The notes: generated by a model not told the origin, from the sequence alone. A DNA stretch of 64,000 nt from Methylocaldum szegediense (GCF_949769195.1 NZ_OX458333.1:3692001-3756000), one strand, 5' to 3'; shown: positions 1 to 10,319, counted from the first letter of the stretch. Numbers and translations are program-made.

Positions 1-254
1 CCATGTTCACAGCCCCGGTAGGGGTTGATAGAGAGCTCGAACGGGATGTCTGGCGAACGGTTATGGGTGATAATGCTGCGAGCGGTCTCATGAGTCACGC
101 TGGTTGTCAGCGGGGGCGCATCCTCGGGCCACCAGCCGTCGTCGATCTTCTCGCGCACGGTCTTCGAATAGCGGGAATCCCGATTGCTCACCGCTCCGCG
201 GCCTTTTCTCGGCATGTTCGGGATACGGATATTTTCGAATCCATCGTCACTCAT
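1..254 (-). CDS. PA0069-type radical SAM protein, N-terminal part (cut by window edge)
   Basis: Reading leftwards from an ATG at 254, the frame stays open for 84 codons to the window edge. The visible sequence carries GRGAVSNRDSRY near residue 18, then PPLTTSVTHETAR, IITHNRSPDIPFE and INPYRGCEHG. These are the conserved N-terminal blocks of the SplB-related PA0069 family of radical SAM proteins, where the next residues normally complete the CxxxCxxC iron-sulphur motif. Only the first of those cysteines (C82) is inside the window. The reaction of this family is not established. The gene is divergent from moeA, with 59 bases between the two start codons. The family call is firm from the N-terminal blocks; completeness cannot be judged. 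Confidence 0.85.
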   Translation of the reverse strand, partial: MSDDGFENIRIPNMPRKGRGAVSNRDSRYSKTVREKIDDGWWPEDAPPLTTSVTHETARSIITHNRSPDIPFELSINPYRGCEH

Positions 255-313
255 ATCTATCACCGATAGTACCATTTCACCGGTACAAAGGTTTCCGAAG
301 AACGGGTTTCGAC

Positions 314-1582
314 ATGACTACGATTATCCAACCGAGTTGCAGCGATAATGAAGAGCCCGGCGCACTTCATGTCGATGACGCTTTAGCCCATATGCTGAGT
401 GCCGTATCGCCGGTCAAGGGTTATGAGCAAGTCGCCTTGCTCGAAGCCGTTTCCCGAGTTCTGCACGAGCCCGTGGTCTCGCCCATTGATGTTCCGTCGC
501 ACACCAATTCGGCAGTCGACGGCTATGCCTTGAGGGGAGAGGATCTGCCGGGACCCGGTGACGTCGCGAGGTTCCAGGTGGTAGGGACGGCTTTGGCGGG
601 AACGCCGTTTGTCGGAGAACTGCTTTCGGGGCAAGCGGTGCGCATCATGACCGGCGCGTCTATGCCGAACGGAGCCGATACCGTGCTGATGCAGGAGCAT
701 GTCGATTTCGATGGGGAGCGGATTTCCGTGACTGGCGGGCGACACCGTGTCGGAGACAATGTCCGCCTGGCCGGGGAAGATATCAAGCAGGGTGAGACCA
801 TTCTGAAACCGGGACGCCGTTTGACCCCGCCGGATATCGGCTTAATCGCCTCAATGGGAATCGGTGAAGTCAAGGTTAAGCGGCGTCCGCGGGTGGCTCT
901 CTTGTCGACCGGAAGCGAACTCCATTCGCTCGGGAAGGCTTTGGGGGGTGGCGGCGTATACGACAGCAACCGATATACCCTCCATGCGGCGCTGAAGCGC
1001 TTGAGCGTCAAGGTGATGGACCAGGGTACCGTACCCGATGATCCAGAATTGCTGACGGAAGCTTTCATGCGAGCGGCTGCTGCGGCCGATGTGGTGATTT
1101 CCACCGGCGGCGTGTCGGTCGGCGAGGCCGATTTCGTCAAAGAAATTCTGTCGTCGATCGGTACCGTCGGTTTTTGGAAAATCGCCATGAAGCCCGGTCG
1201 CCCCCTCGCTTTCGGAAGTATTGGCGGCACAACTTTTGTCGGCTTGCCGGGAAATCCGGTGGCAGCGATCGTCAGTTTCTATCGGTTTGTCCTTCCATTG
1301 CTTGAAAAGAAGATGGGCGTTCAGGAATATTCCGTCATGCCCATGTTGAAGGCCAAGTGCGTCGAACGTTTAGCAAAAAAGCCGGGGCGTACGGAATATC
1401 AACGAGGCATTCTGGAACGGACAGAAACCGGGGACTGGGAGGTTCGTACGACCGGCAGTCAAAGTTCAGGCATCCTTCGTTCGATGAGTTTGGCCAACGT
1501 CCTGATCGCGCTGGAACACGATCGCGCGGATGTCGAACCGGGTGATTTGGTCGATGTCTTGCCTTTGGCCTATTTGATGTAG
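314..1582 (+). CDS. moeA: Molybdopterin molybdenumtransferase MoeA
   Basis: MoeA inserts molybdate into adenylylated molybdopterin, the last common step of molybdenum cofactor synthesis in the cytosol. The 422-residue protein matches the family length (E. coli MoeA 411). Visible motifs are NSAVDGYA (65-72), MTGA (112-115), the MoCF_biosynth block with STGSEL (198-203), TGGVSVGEAD (264-273), KPGRP (293-297) and GLPGNPVA (310-317). I chose the ATG at 314 because homology starts soon after it; the frame is open upstream to 104, but that extension overlaps the divergent radical SAM gene and reads as non-coding. No strong Shine-Dalgarno sequence is visible. No moaA, mobA or molybdoenzyme gene is next to it. 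Confidence 0.96.
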   Translation: MTTIIQPSCSDNEEPGALHVDDALAHMLSAVSPVKGYEQVALLEAVSRVLHEPVVSPIDVPSHTNSAVDGYALRGEDLPGPGDVARFQVVGTALAGTPFVGELLSGQAVRIMTGASMPNGADTVLMQEHVDFDGERISVTGGRHRVGDNVRLAGEDIKQGETILKPGRRLTPPDIGLIASMGIGEVKVKRRPRVALLSTGSELHSLGKALGGGGVYDSNRYTLHAALKRLSVKVMDQGTVPDDPELLTEAFMRAAAAADVVISTGGVSVGEADFVKEILSSIGTVGFWKIAMKPGRPLAFGSIGGTTFVGLPGNPVAAIVSFYRFVLPLLEKKMGVQEYSVMPMLKAKCVERLAKKPGRTEYQRGILERTETGDWEVRTTGSQSSGILRSMSLANVLIALEHDRADVEPGDLVDVLPLAYLM

Positions 1583-1720
1583 GGAGGCAATTGCTTATCG
1601 CCAAGGGCCGGAACATTGATGCCCACCTCTGCGGATCCGAAAGCTCCTCGAGCGGCCCAGGATCAGAGGTTTGCTCCGATAGGCTTTGAAGCCAGGTAGC
1701 CGCGTTGGATCTCGAGTCCA

Positions 1721-2029
1721 TCAGGTTTCGCGAGCACCCGGGGTTTTGCCAGACTGCCAAAAACCGAGGCCGATTCCGTGCTGCGATTCCCGTACGACAA
1801 CGACCGAATACCGAGCCAACCGTATCAGGTTGCCGTGTTCGAGGGTAAAGACGAGCCTGGCCGTCTCACCAATGAGCCGCTTCGACGGTTTCGCGACTTC
1901 GATGAAGACGCCTGAACGGCTTATGTTTTTCGCGATGCCTCGTAAGGGAGCGCTAGCCGGCATGATGAGATAAGCGGAAATTCGCGAATCGAGCCGTGGC
2001 GCACGCCGGCGTTCCTTCTCCGAATTCAT
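1721..2029 (-). CDS. Small PilZ-domain protein (c-di-GMP binding)
   Basis: This 102-residue protein is a single PilZ domain. It shows the RxxxR element (R8 to R12 in RRRAPR) followed by the NxSxxG element (N35, S37, G40), the two parts that bind cyclic di-GMP in PilZ proteins. I prefer the ATG at 2029, which has AGGA seven bases upstream; in-frame starts at 2044 (ATG) and 2053 (TTG) would add a few residues. It has no partner domain, so it probably acts as a stand-alone receptor or adaptor. It is convergent with moeA and divergent from aceE. The target process is not visible from the context. Confidence 0.85.
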   Translation of the reverse strand: MNSEKERRRAPRLDSRISAYLIMPASAPLRGIAKNISRSGVFIEVAKPSKRLIGETARLVFTLEHGNLIRLARYSVVVVRESQHGIGLGFWQSGKTPGARET

Positions 2030-2475
2030 CCTGCTTCCTAACATAGGGGGCAACCGGTTGTCTAAAACAGGGATTCACGCTCGAACGGTGCAACTATGCG
2101 TCCGTTGGCGAGCGAGGATGTTCTTGTGCCCGGGATGGAGTGAGCACCCAGCGATGATAACAGGTGACGGAAGTTCATTAAATCGCCGACCAACTCATTT
2201 TTCACATTCTCTTTTCTGGCGTAATCGGCTCTTAATCTGTAACATTTTCCGATTGGACTTTTTTCCAACAATATCACGTTGACCGCGTTCAGAAGCAAAG
2301 TCAGAGTTGCACGGTTCCGTCATCACTGGATCAACGGTTCGAGAAACATGCCAGGAATTCTTTCGTTAACAACGCGATTTTCAAATCGGTACTCTGACCC
2401 GATGATTTGGAGCGCGCTTGCCCACGTTCGAAAAGATTAACTGGAAGACCTTAAATCACTGGAGGAATCTTTCCT
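2030..2475. other. Intergenic region upstream of aceE
   Basis: These 446 bases separate the divergent PilZ and aceE genes and are more AT-rich than their surroundings, so both promoters should lie here. A 78-codon open frame on the minus strand (2062-2298) resembles no family I know, and I regard it as chance. I could not identify a convincing -35/-10 pair or a PdhR-like operator by eye. The only firm element is the aceE ribosome binding site GGAGGA at 2461-2466. Confidence 0.5.
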
Positions 2476-5163
2476 ATGTCCGCCGTGAGTTTGTCTCACC
2501 CATCACAAATCCTTAAGAGCGAAAACGATATCGATCCCGAAGAAACTCGTGAGTGGCTGGAGGCCCTGCAGGCGGTCATCGAGACGGAAGGTATCGAACG
2601 GGCGCATTTCCTGATCGAAAGCCTGGTCGACCAGGCGCGCCGGGCGGGAGCGAATCTGCCTTATAAGGCGAATACGGCGTACATCAATACCATCCCGCCT
2701 CACATGGAGCCTCGCTTGCCGGGCGATGCCGGTTTAGAGCACCGCATACGCTCTTACATCCGTTGGAATGCGATGGCCATGGTGGTGCGTGCCAACCGCA
2801 AGTCCACCGAATACGGCGGGCACATCGCGACCTTCGCTTCGGCGGCGACGCTTTACGACGTGGGTTTCAATCACTTTTTTCGCGCCCCTAACAAGGACCA
2901 TGGGGGAGACCTCATCTACTTCCAGGGACACGCCGCACCCGGTATTTACGCGCGTGCTTATCTCGAGGGGAGATTGACCGAAGAACAACTCGACAATTTC
3001 CGCGCCGAGATCGGCGGCAACGGTCTTTCGTCTTATCCGCACCCTTGGTTGATGCCGGACTTCTGGCAGTTCCCGACGGTGTCCATGGGCCTCGGGCCGC
3101 TCATGGCGATTTACCAGGCGCGCTTCATGAAATATCTGGAGGACCGGGGGATTTTGAAGACTGCGGGCCGTAAAGTCTGGTGTTTCTGCGGTGACGGAGA
3201 GATGGACGAACCGGAATCCATGGGCGCCATCGGATTGGCCGGTCGAGAAAAACTCGACAATCTCATCTTCGTCATTAACTGCAATCTGCAGCGCCTAGAT
3301 GGGCCGGTACGGGGCGACGGCAAGATCATTCAGGAACTCGAGGCCGAATTCCGCGGCGCCGGATGGAACGTCATCAAAGTTATTTGGGGCTCCTATTGGG
3401 ACCCGTTGCTGGCCAAAGACAAAGACGGGCTCTTGAAAAAACGCATGGAGGAAGCCGTGGATGGCGAGTATCAGGCGTACAAAGCGAAAGGCGGTGCCTA
3501 TACTCGCGAGCATTTCTTCGGCAAGTATCCGGAGCTGAAGGAAATGGTGGCCAATTTGTCCGACGAGGACATCTGGCGCCTGAATCGCGGTGGACACGAT
3601 CCGCACAAGGTTTATGCCGCTTATCACGCGGCGGTGAACCATACCGGCCAGCCAACGGTGATCCTCGCCAAGACGGTCAAGGGTTACGGCATGGGTAGCG
3701 CCGGCGAGGGGCTCATGACCACGCACCAGCAGAAAAAGATGGACGAGCAGGCGATCCGGGCATTCCGCGACCGTTTCAAGATTCCGATTCCCGATGACAA
3801 GCTGGCAGAGGTGCCGTACTACAAACCGCCGGAAGACAGTCCGGAATTGCGCTACATGCACGAGCGTCGAAAAGCTCTCGGCGGTTACCTGCCACAGCGC
3901 CGCCGCGACGCGCCGCTTTTGCAGGTACCGGACTTGGATGTTTTCGAATCTCTGCTGAAAAGCACGGAAGGTCGGGAAATGTCCACGACTATGGCGTTCG
4001 TGCGTTTGCTGACCCTGTTGCTGCGCGACAAGAAGCTGGGCAAGTACATCGTTCCCATCGTTCCGGACGAAGCCAGGACTTTCGGTATGGAGGGACTGTT
4101 CCGCCAGTACGGCATTTATTCATCCGTGGGACAGCTGTACGTCCCTGCGGACGCCGGTGGGGTGATGTATTACAAGGAGGATAAGTCGGGCCAGATCTTG
4201 GAGGAGGGCATTTGCGAGGCGGGTTCCATGTGCTCCTGGCTTGCGGCCGGAACGGCTCACACCAATCACAACATCCAGATGATCCCTTTCTACATCTACT
4301 ACTCGATGTTCGGGTACCAGCGGGTGGGGGACTTCATGTGGGCCGCAGGCGACATGCAGGCACGCGGTTTCCTGATCGGCGGAACGGCAGGGCGTACGAC
4401 TTTGGCGGGCGAAGGCTTGCAACACCAGGACGGACACAGCCATGTGAATATGTCGGCGATTCCCAACTGCGTGGCTTACGATCCGTGCTTCTCCTACGAG
4501 CTGGCCGTGATCATTCAGGACGGACTCCGGCGGATGTACCAGGAGGGCGAGAGCGTCTTCTATTACATCACGGTCATGAACGAGAATTATCCTCACCCGG
4601 AGATGCCGGCGGGTGTCCGAGAGGGGATCGTCAAGGGCATGTACAGATTGAAGGACGCTGGCAAATCGGCGCAAGCGCAACTACTGGCCAGCGGTACGAT
4701 ACTCCGCGAAGCCCTCGCCGCAGCGGAGTTGCTGGAACAAGACTTCGGCGTGAAAGCCAACGTCTGGAGTGTCACCAGCTTCACCGAGCTGCGCCGCGAT
4801 GGATTGGACAAGCAGCGTTGGAATCTTTTGCACCCGGACCAGCCTCGTCGCATCAGTTACGTGGAGGAATGCCTGGCTGGAACCAAGGGGCCGATCATCG
4901 GCGCATCCGACTATATCAAACTTCTCGCCGATCAAATCCGGCCGTTCGTGCCGAGAGCCTATGAAGTGCTCGGTACCGACGGTTTCGGGCGCAGTGATCG
5001 GCGTTCCGAATTGCGGAGGTTTTTCGAGGTGGACCGGCATTACATCGCATATACCACACTGAAGGCTTTGGCCGATGAAGGAAGCGTGGCGATTTCAACC
5101 GTCAAGGAAGCCATGGCTAAGTACGGCATCGACCCGGAAAAGCCCAATCCAGTGAAGGTGTAA
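2476..5163 (+). CDS. aceE: Pyruvate dehydrogenase E1 component, homodimeric type
   Basis: AceE is the thiamine-diphosphate E1 subunit that decarboxylates pyruvate and passes the acetyl group to the lipoyl arm of AceF. At 895 residues it is the large single-chain gammaproteobacterial form (E. coli 887). The ThDP/Mg motif GDGEMDE lies near residue 239 and continues into [11 protein letters not shown]. Conserved E1 blocks [14 protein letters not shown] and [20 protein letters not shown] are intact. The ATG at 2476 has a strong GGAGGA site nine bases upstream. It leads aceE-aceF-lpdA, with 10 bases to aceF, so the complex subunits are cotranscribed. No frameshift or missing motif was seen. Confidence 0.98.
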   Translation: MSAVSLSHPSQILKSENDIDPEETREWLEALQAVIETEGIERAHFLIESLVDQARRAGANLPYKANTAYINTIPPHMEPRLPGDAGLEHRIRSYIRWNAMAMVVRANRKSTEYGGHIATFASAATLYDVGFNHFFRAPNKDHGGDLIYFQGHAAPGIYARAYLEGRLTEEQLDNFRAEIGGNGLSSYPHPWLMPDFWQFPTVSMGLGPLMAIYQARFMKYLEDRGILKTAGRKVWCFCGDGEMDEPESMGAIGLAGREKLDNLIFVINCNLQRLDGPVRGDGKIIQELEAEFRGAGWNVIKVIWGSYWDPLLAKDKDGLLKKRMEEAVDGEYQAYKAKGGAYTREHFFGKYPELKEMVANLSDEDIWRLNRGGHDPHKVYAAYHAAVNHTGQPTVILAKTVKGYGMGSAGEGLMTTHQQKKMDEQAIRAFRDRFKIPIPDDKLAEVPYYKPPEDSPELRYMHERRKALGGYLPQRRRDAPLLQVPDLDVFESLLKSTEGREMSTTMAFVRLLTLLLRDKKLGKYIVPIVPDEARTFGMEGLFRQYGIYSSVGQLYVPADAGGVMYYKEDKSGQILEEGICEAGSMCSWLAAGTAHTNHNIQMIPFYIYYSMFGYQRVGDFMWAAGDMQARGFLIGGTAGRTTLAGEGLQHQDGHSHVNMSAIPNCVAYDPCFSYELAVIIQDGLRRMYQEGESVFYYITVMNENYPHPEMPAGVREGIVKGMYRLKDAGKSAQAQLLASGTILREALAAAELLEQDFGVKANVWSVTSFTELRRDGLDKQRWNLLHPDQPRRISYVEECLAGTKGPIIGASDYIKLLADQIRPFVPRAYEVLGTDGFGRSDRRSELRRFFEVDRHYIAYTTLKALADEGSVAISTVKEAMAKYGIDPEKPNPVKV

Positions 5164-5173
5164 AGGCAACGCT

Positions 5174-6517
5174 ATGGCAGTGTTGAAAGAAGTCGTCGTT
5201 CCCGACATTGGAGATTTCAAGAACGTCGAGATCATCGAGGTGCTGGTCAAACCCGGTGATGTGGTCAATGTCGAAGATTCCCTGATAACTCTAGAGAGCG
5301 ACAAGGCGGCGATGGAAGTGCCGTCGCCTTTCGCGGGTGTGGTGAAGACCATGAAGGTCAATGTCGGTGATCGGGTGAGTCAGGGATCGCCGATATTGCA
5401 GTTGGAGGTCCAAGATCAAGCCGAGGCGAAGCCGGCCGAGGAGCCCGCGCCGGTCGTGGAGGCGAAACCCGAAAAGGTGGTAGCCGAAGAAGTGGAGGCT
5501 AAGCCTGTCGCCGAGCCGACGAAACCGGTTCCAGCGGAGCCCCAGTCAAAGCCCACGCCCTCGCCGGTTATTGCCGAACGAGCTCTGAAAGCCGCCGAAG
5601 AAGATCTTGCGCATCCGCCTCACGCGAGCCCATCGGTTCGGAAGTTCGCTCGCGAGTTGGGCGCTGATCTTAGAAAAATTAAAGGCACGGGGCCCAAAGG
5701 TCGCATCTTGAAAGAGGATGTTCAAGCGTTCGTAAAGGAGAGCTTGAAGCGGGCGGAGCAAGCATTGGCCGGTGGCGTTTTGGCGATGCCGCCCCAGCCG
5801 GAGATCGATTTCGCGCAGTTCGGGGTAATCGACCGCCTGCCATTGTCACGCATCAAGAGACTTTCCGGTCCGAACCTGCATCGCAGTTGGGTCAGCATTC
5901 CCCACGTCACGCAGCACGACGAAGCCGATATCACGGATCTCGAAGCGTTTCGTCAGTCGCTGAAGAGCGAGGCGGAAAAGCAGAACGTCAAACTGACCTT
6001 TCTGCCGTTCGTCATGAAGGCTGTGGTGGCAGCGCTCAAAGCCTTTCCGACGTTCAATTCTTCCCTCGCAGGTAATGGCGAAGAACTGATTCTCAAGAAG
6101 TATTATCACCTGGGCGTAGCCGTGGATACTCCGGAAGGCTTGGTCGTGCCTGTCGTGCGGGATGTCGATCAAAAAGGCATTTTCGACCTGGCTAGAGAGT
6201 TGGCCGAGCTCAGCGCTAAAGCTCGCGGCAAGAAGCTGCGCAGCAATGACCTCGAGGGTGCATCGTTCACCATTTCGAGCCTCGGCGGAATCGGAGGTAC
6301 GGCCTTTACGCCTATCATCAACCCGCCTCAGGTTGCGATCCTCGGCTTGTCCCGAGCGCAAACCAAGCCGGTTTACCAGGACGGGCAGTTCGTCCCGCGC
6401 TTGATGTTGCCCTTGTCCTTGTCCTACGACCACCGTGTGATCGACGGCGCCGAAGCCGCACGCTTCACGGTTTATTTGGCCGGGCTGTTGGCGGAGTTGC
6501 GGCGGGTTCTCTTATAG
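5174..6517 (+). CDS. aceF: Pyruvate dehydrogenase E2, dihydrolipoamide acetyltransferase
   Basis: E2 carries acetyl groups on lipoyl-lysine and transfers them to CoA; it forms the core of the complex. The 447-residue protein has one lipoyl domain (1-75, lipoylated K44 in ESDKAAME), a Pro/Ala/Glu/Lys-rich hinge (about 77-145), an E3/E1-binding domain (about 150-187, [16 protein letters not shown]) and a catalytic domain ending in DHRVIDG (419-425, catalytic H420). E. coli has three lipoyl domains, so this is the short single-lipoyl form common in other bacteria. It lies 10 bases after aceE and 89 bases before lpdA. Confidence 0.97.
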   Translation: MAVLKEVVVPDIGDFKNVEIIEVLVKPGDVVNVEDSLITLESDKAAMEVPSPFAGVVKTMKVNVGDRVSQGSPILQLEVQDQAEAKPAEEPAPVVEAKPEKVVAEEVEAKPVAEPTKPVPAEPQSKPTPSPVIAERALKAAEEDLAHPPHASPSVRKFARELGADLRKIKGTGPKGRILKEDVQAFVKESLKRAEQALAGGVLAMPPQPEIDFAQFGVIDRLPLSRIKRLSGPNLHRSWVSIPHVTQHDEADITDLEAFRQSLKSEAEKQNVKLTFLPFVMKAVVAALKAFPTFNSSLAGNGEELILKKYYHLGVAVDTPEGLVVPVVRDVDQKGIFDLARELAELSAKARGKKLRSNDLEGASFTISSLGGIGGTAFTPIINPPQVAILGLSRAQTKPVYQDGQFVPRLMLPLSLSYDHRVIDGAEAARFTVYLAGLLAELRRVLL

Positions 6518-6606
6518 AGACAAGCATGCTCTCCCGCAAACGGATTCGAAACGGGAGCGACGGACCGCTGACCAGCAATTTCCCTTAAACAGAAGGTAAA
6601 CAATCG

Positions 6607-8028
6607 ATGTCGGATACATCCAGTTTGCATGCCGAGGTAGTGGTTTTGGGCGGTGGGCCCGGTGGCTACACGGCCGCTTTTCGAGCCGCCGATTTGGGTA
6701 GACAGGTGGTTTTGGTCGAACGCTATCCAGTGCTCGGCGGTGTCTGCTTGAATGTCGGTTGTATTCCTTCAAAAGCATTACTGCATGCCGCCAAAATTAT
6801 TCAAGAGGCGCAGGAAGCGTCGAATTTCGGATTGAATTTCGGTACGCCCAGCATCGACCTGGAGAAACTGCGTGAGTGGAAGGACAAGGTCGTGAAGACG
6901 CTCACGACCGGCCTTGCCGGGCTCGCCAAACAGCGCAAGGTCACCGTCGTAACCGGGGTGGGTAGATTTTCGTCGGATCGATCGCTGACAGTCGAAACAG
7001 CCGAAGGTCCGAGAACAATCAGTTTCGACCATGCGATCATTGCGGCCGGCTCGCAGCCGGTCCGGATTCCCGGCTTTCCCCATGACGATCCGCGGATGAT
7101 GGATTCCACCGACGCCTTAGAGCTGGCCGAGGTGCCCAAGCGTCTTCTGATCATTGGCGGCGGGATTATCGGGCTCGAGATGGCAACGGTCTATCACGCG
7201 CTGGGCTCGAGGATCACAGTGGTCGAACTGATGGATCAGATCATTCCGGGCTGCGATGCGGATTTAGTCAAACCTTTATATCAGCGCATCAAGAAACAGT
7301 ACGAAAACATCTTCCTGAAAACCAAAGTCACGCGCATCGAGGCGAAGTCGGAAGGATTGCAGGCCTATTTCGAAGGCGACGAAGGTGCGCCCGAATCCGA
7401 CCTATTCGACCGGGTTCTGGTCGCGGTTGGCCGGAAGCCGAACGGTCATCTGATCGGTGCTGAAAATGCCGGCGTCAAGGTGGATGAGAAGGGCTTCATT
7501 CCGGTAGACGAGTGTCAGCGGACCAATGTGCCGCATATCTACGCGATCGGGGATATCGTGGGCAATCCGATGCTGGCGCACAAAGCGACGCATGAGGGCA
7601 AGGTAGCGGCTGAAGTCATCTCCGGAGAGCGGACGGCATTCCAGGCACTGACGATTCCCTCGGTCGCTTATACCGATCCGGAGGTGGCCTGGATGGGGCT
7701 AACGGAAACGCAGGCAAAAGCTCAAGGTATCGCTTACGACAAAGCCGCGTTTCCCTGGGCGGCGAGCGGTCGGGCACTGGGCATCGATCGCAAGGAGGGC
7801 ATGACCAAGATTCTCTGCGATAAAGAGACTAGACGCATTCTGGGGGCAGGCATCGTCGGCCCGAACGCGGGGGAGCTGATCAGTGAGGCCGTTCTGGCTT
7901 TGGAAATGGGGGCCGATGTGGAGGACGTCGCCTTGACGATTCACCCGCATCCGACCTTGTCGGAGACTTTCGCCTTCGCCGCCGAGATGCTGGACGGCAG
8001 TATTACCGACCTTTACATTAGAAAATAG
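6607..8028 (+). CDS. lpdA: Dihydrolipoamide dehydrogenase (E3)
   Basis: E3 reoxidises dihydrolipoamide on AceF and reduces NAD+. This 473-residue flavoprotein shows the FAD-binding GGGPGG (15-20), the redox-active disulphide C47/C52 in VCLNVGC, the second dinucleotide fold GGGIIGLEMA and the C-terminal catalytic H448/E453 pair within HPTLSE. Length and motifs are standard for the family. Its place at the end of the aceEF operon suggests it serves pyruvate dehydrogenase, though E3 is often shared with 2-oxoglutarate dehydrogenase and glycine cleavage. A hairpin at 8054-8075 follows and probably ends the operon. Confidence 0.97.
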   Translation: MSDTSSLHAEVVVLGGGPGGYTAAFRAADLGRQVVLVERYPVLGGVCLNVGCIPSKALLHAAKIIQEAQEASNFGLNFGTPSIDLEKLREWKDKVVKTLTTGLAGLAKQRKVTVVTGVGRFSSDRSLTVETAEGPRTISFDHAIIAAGSQPVRIPGFPHDDPRMMDSTDALELAEVPKRLLIIGGGIIGLEMATVYHALGSRITVVELMDQIIPGCDADLVKPLYQRIKKQYENIFLKTKVTRIEAKSEGLQAYFEGDEGAPESDLFDRVLVAVGRKPNGHLIGAENAGVKVDEKGFIPVDECQRTNVPHIYAIGDIVGNPMLAHKATHEGKVAAEVISGERTAFQALTIPSVAYTDPEVAWMGLTETQAKAQGIAYDKAAFPWAASGRALGIDRKEGMTKILCDKETRRILGAGIVGPNAGELISEAVLALEMGADVEDVALTIHPHPTLSETFAFAAEMLDGSITDLYIRK

Positions 8029-8053
8029 GCGGAATCAACGCGAGAAGAGACTA

Positions 8054-8075
8054 CCGGCAGGCGCTCGTCTGCCGG
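8054..8075. terminator. Hairpin between convergent lpdA and ampG-like genes
   Basis: CCGGCAG (8054-8060) pairs with CTGCCGG (8069-8075) across an 8-base loop. It sits between the lpdA stop at 8028 and the end of the converging transporter gene at 8085, so it could stop transcription from either side. The T-run on the plus strand is short (CTTTTC), so efficiency is uncertain. Confidence 0.5.
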
Positions 8076-8084
8076 CAGAGCTTT

Positions 8085-9416
8085 TCAGTCGGGTGACTGT
8101 GAATCGGGTTGCGGTTCGAGGCGAGCGGGTCTTTCGCTTTTGTTTCCGCCGTTCCATGGCGCCACTTTGAATAACAGCAGCATGCCCGGCAGGGTGAGCG
8201 CAAAGCACAACCAGTAAAAGCGCTCCCAGCCTAGCGCTTCGATATGAAGCAGCGAAACATTCCCCACTTTGATGTCCCCACCTTCGACTAGAAAGCCGGT
8301 AAAGGCATTGGCCAGCGTTCGCGGAGTGGCGGCGAGGCTGGTAAATAGCGCAAACTGGGTGGCAGTGTACGCTGGATTGGTCGTAGTGGCGATATAGGCA
8401 ACGAAAGCGGCCGTGCCCAATCCAACACCGAAGGCCTCGGCGCCGATAACCGCAGCCAATCCGGCTATCGTGTGGCCGGCCGTGGCAAGCCAGACGAAGC
8501 CGAGAATCACCAGGGCTTGTAACACGCCGAATATCCATAGGGACCGATGAATCCCCAGGGAAATCATCCAAATGCCGCCGAGAATGCCGCCCGCGACGTT
8601 CGGCCAGAGCCCGGCATGCTTGGCGACCACGCCGATTTCCGTCTTACTGTAGCCCATATCTAAGTAAAAAGGTGTAGCCAGGGCTGTCGCCATGCTGTCG
8701 CCGAGCTTGTAGAAAAATATGAACGCCAGCACGGTCAATGCGCCGCTCCAGCCTTTTCGCTGAACGAATTCACGAAAAGGATCGACCACGGCTTGACGCA
8801 GAGTCGACGGTGTCTGGCTGGAAAATTCTGGTTCGCTGCCGATGATTGTGAGGAGTAGCCCTGGGAGCATGAACAGCGCCGTGATCAAGTAGACGGTATC
8901 CCAGGACAAATAGTCGGCAAGAATGAGTGACAGAGATCCCGGCACGAGTCCGGCGATTTTGTACGCGTTCACGTGGATGACGTTGCCGAGTCCCTGTTCC
9001 TCGTCCTTCAGGATTTCGCGTCGAAACGCGTCTATGGCGATGTCCTGAGTTGCCGAGAACAAAGCTACGGCCACCGCCAGCCAACGAATGGTCGCGATGT
9101 CCGGTATCGGTGTCAGCCAGCCGAACGCCGGAATGGAGAGCAAGAGCGCGATTTGCGTCACGAGCATCCAAGTTCGGCGCCGTCCCATCGGCAAGCCGTA
9201 CCGGTCGCACAGAGGCGCCCACAGGAATTTCCAGATATAAGGAAATTGAACCAAGGCCAGAAGCCCGATTTCTTTGAGATCGACACCACCATCGCGTAGC
9301 CAGGCTGAAATCAGGCTGATCAGCACGAAAAGCGGCAACCCGGAGGAGAACCCCGTGAGGACGCAGATCAGCATCCTCCGGTTGAATACCGCTTCACGCC
9401 AGGAAAGGGTAGTCAT
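8085..9416 (-). CDS. ampG: AmpG-like MFS transporter (muropeptide permease family)
   Basis: AmpG-type permeases import anhydromuropeptides released during wall turnover. The protein (443 residues) opens with SWREAVFNRRMLI, then GFSSGLPLFVLISL and FPYIWKFLWAPLCDRYGLP, the conserved first helix and loop of the AmpG family, and contains about 12 hydrophobic segments. I chose the ATG at 9416, as homology begins almost at once; an ATG at 9437 would add seven residues. Either start overlaps the 3' end of xthA (23 or 44 bases), implying one transcript. No ampD or ampC gene is nearby. Substrate is inferred from family only. Confidence 0.85.
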   Translation of the reverse strand: MTTLSWREAVFNRRMLICVLTGFSSGLPLFVLISLISAWLRDGGVDLKEIGLLALVQFPYIWKFLWAPLCDRYGLPMGRRRTWMLVTQIALLLSIPAFGWLTPIPDIATIRWLAVAVALFSATQDIAIDAFRREILKDEEQGLGNVIHVNAYKIAGLVPGSLSLILADYLSWDTVYLITALFMLPGLLLTIIGSEPEFSSQTPSTLRQAVVDPFREFVQRKGWSGALTVLAFIFFYKLGDSMATALATPFYLDMGYSKTEIGVVAKHAGLWPNVAGGILGGIWMISLGIHRSLWIFGVLQALVILGFVWLATAGHTIAGLAAVIGAEAFGVGLGTAAFVAYIATTTNPAYTATQFALFTSLAATPRTLANAFTGFLVEGGDIKVGNVSLLHIEALGWERFYWLCFALTLPGMLLLFKVAPWNGGNKSERPARLEPQPDSQSPD

Positions 9417-10173
9417 AGTCGATGGTGAGTGGCGCATGGTCCGAAAAACGCTCTTCCTTGTAAATGTATGCCGCTAGAATTCTGTCCCTGAGAGAAGGGC
9501 TGGTCACCTGGTAGTCGATACGCCAGCCCACGTTCTTGGCCCAGGCCTGACCGCGATTCGACCACCAAGTATATTGCTCCGGCTCCTGATTGACGACACG
9601 AAAAGCATCGACCCAGCCATCCTGCTCGAACACGATATCCAGCCAGGCACGTTCCTCAGGCAGAAATCCGGAATTCTTCTGGTTGGAGCGCCAATTCTTG
9701 AGGTCGATCGGTTTGTGGGCGATGTTCCAGTCGCCACAAAAAATGTAAGTCCGCCCCGATTGTGCACACTCGCGAAGGTATGGCAGAAACCGGTTCATGA
9801 AGTCGAACTTCACCGCTTGACGCTCCTCGCTGGACGAACCGGACGGCAAGTAAAGGGAAACGACGCTCAGGGAGCCGAATCTCGCTTCGAGGTAACGCCC
9901 TTCAGCGTCCAAGTCAGGCCAGCCGAGGCCTTGAACGATTTCGTCCGGCTCGCGGCGGCTATACAACGCAACCCCACTGTAGCCTTTCTTGACGGCGTCC
10001 AGGTAGTAGCACCGATAGCCTTTGGGCCAATATATCGGATCTTCCAGTTGGTGTGTCTGAACCTTGGTTTCCTGAAGGCAGACGATGTCGGCGTTTTGTT
10101 TGTCCATCCAGTGGAAGAAGCCTTTGCGCGCCGCTGACCGCACGCCATTCGCGTTGAAGGAGATTATACGCAT
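9394..10173 (-). CDS. xthA: Exodeoxyribonuclease III family AP endonuclease
   Basis: This 259-residue EEP-fold protein should cleave DNA 5' to abasic sites and trim 3' ends. It begins MRIISFNANGVRSA and keeps the metal and catalytic residues: E35 in LQETK, D148 and N150 in GDWN, and D245/H246 in FSDHAPL. Its spacing and blocks (KNWR, PERAWLD, YTWW, WRIDYQV) resemble the Xth branch that also gave rise to the Pseudomonas RNA-binding regulator Crc. Crc has lost these residues, so an active nuclease is expected here. Its 3' end overlaps the ampG-like gene. Confidence 0.93.
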   Translation of the reverse strand: MRIISFNANGVRSAARKGFFHWMDKQNADIVCLQETKVQTHQLEDPIYWPKGYRCYYLDAVKKGYSGVALYSRREPDEIVQGLGWPDLDAEGRYLEARFGSLSVVSLYLPSGSSSEERQAVKFDFMNRFLPYLRECAQSGRTYIFCGDWNIAHKPIDLKNWRSNQKNSGFLPEERAWLDIVFEQDGWVDAFRVVNQEPEQYTWWSNRGQAWAKNVGWRIDYQVTSPSLRDRILAAYIYKEERFSDHAPLTIDYDYPFLA

Positions 10174-10290
10174 TATGGTTTATATCTCAGATGGGCATAA
10201 GACCGCGGAAAGCTACTCGAAACATCGGGCATACCGTTCGATGAGGAGGGTCGGTGTCAGCCCAAAGCGGGAAGATTCGAGTTGCAGACG

Positions 10291-10319
10291 TTGCGGTAAA
10301 AGGTCGTTTTAAGTAAGAT
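10291..10319 (+). promoter_or_regulatory. Candidate sigma-70 promoter for rpmE
   Basis: TTGCGG (10291-10296) and TAAGAT (10314-10319) are separated by exactly 17 bases, a reasonable -35/-10 pair. Transcription would start near 10326, leaving about a 45-base leader before the rpmE ATG at 10371. The call rests on consensus match only. Confidence 0.45.

Noticed and set aside
104-313. Upstream extension of the moeA frame
   Set aside because: It overlaps the divergent radical SAM gene and lacks MoeA similarity; the ATG at 314 is better.
523-1230. Long minus-strand frame inside moeA
   Set aside because: Shadow of the real gene, which has full MoeA motifs on the plus strand.
2062-2298. 78-codon minus-strand frame upstream of aceE
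   Set aside because: No family resemblance, no ribosome site, and it occupies the expected promoter region.
3295-3861. 188-codon minus-strand frame inside aceE
   Set aside because: Antisense shadow of a highly conserved coding region.
5400-5600. Repetitive Pro/Ala/Glu codons as a DNA repeat
   Set aside because: This is the flexible interdomain hinge of AceF, a protein feature rather than a DNA repeat.
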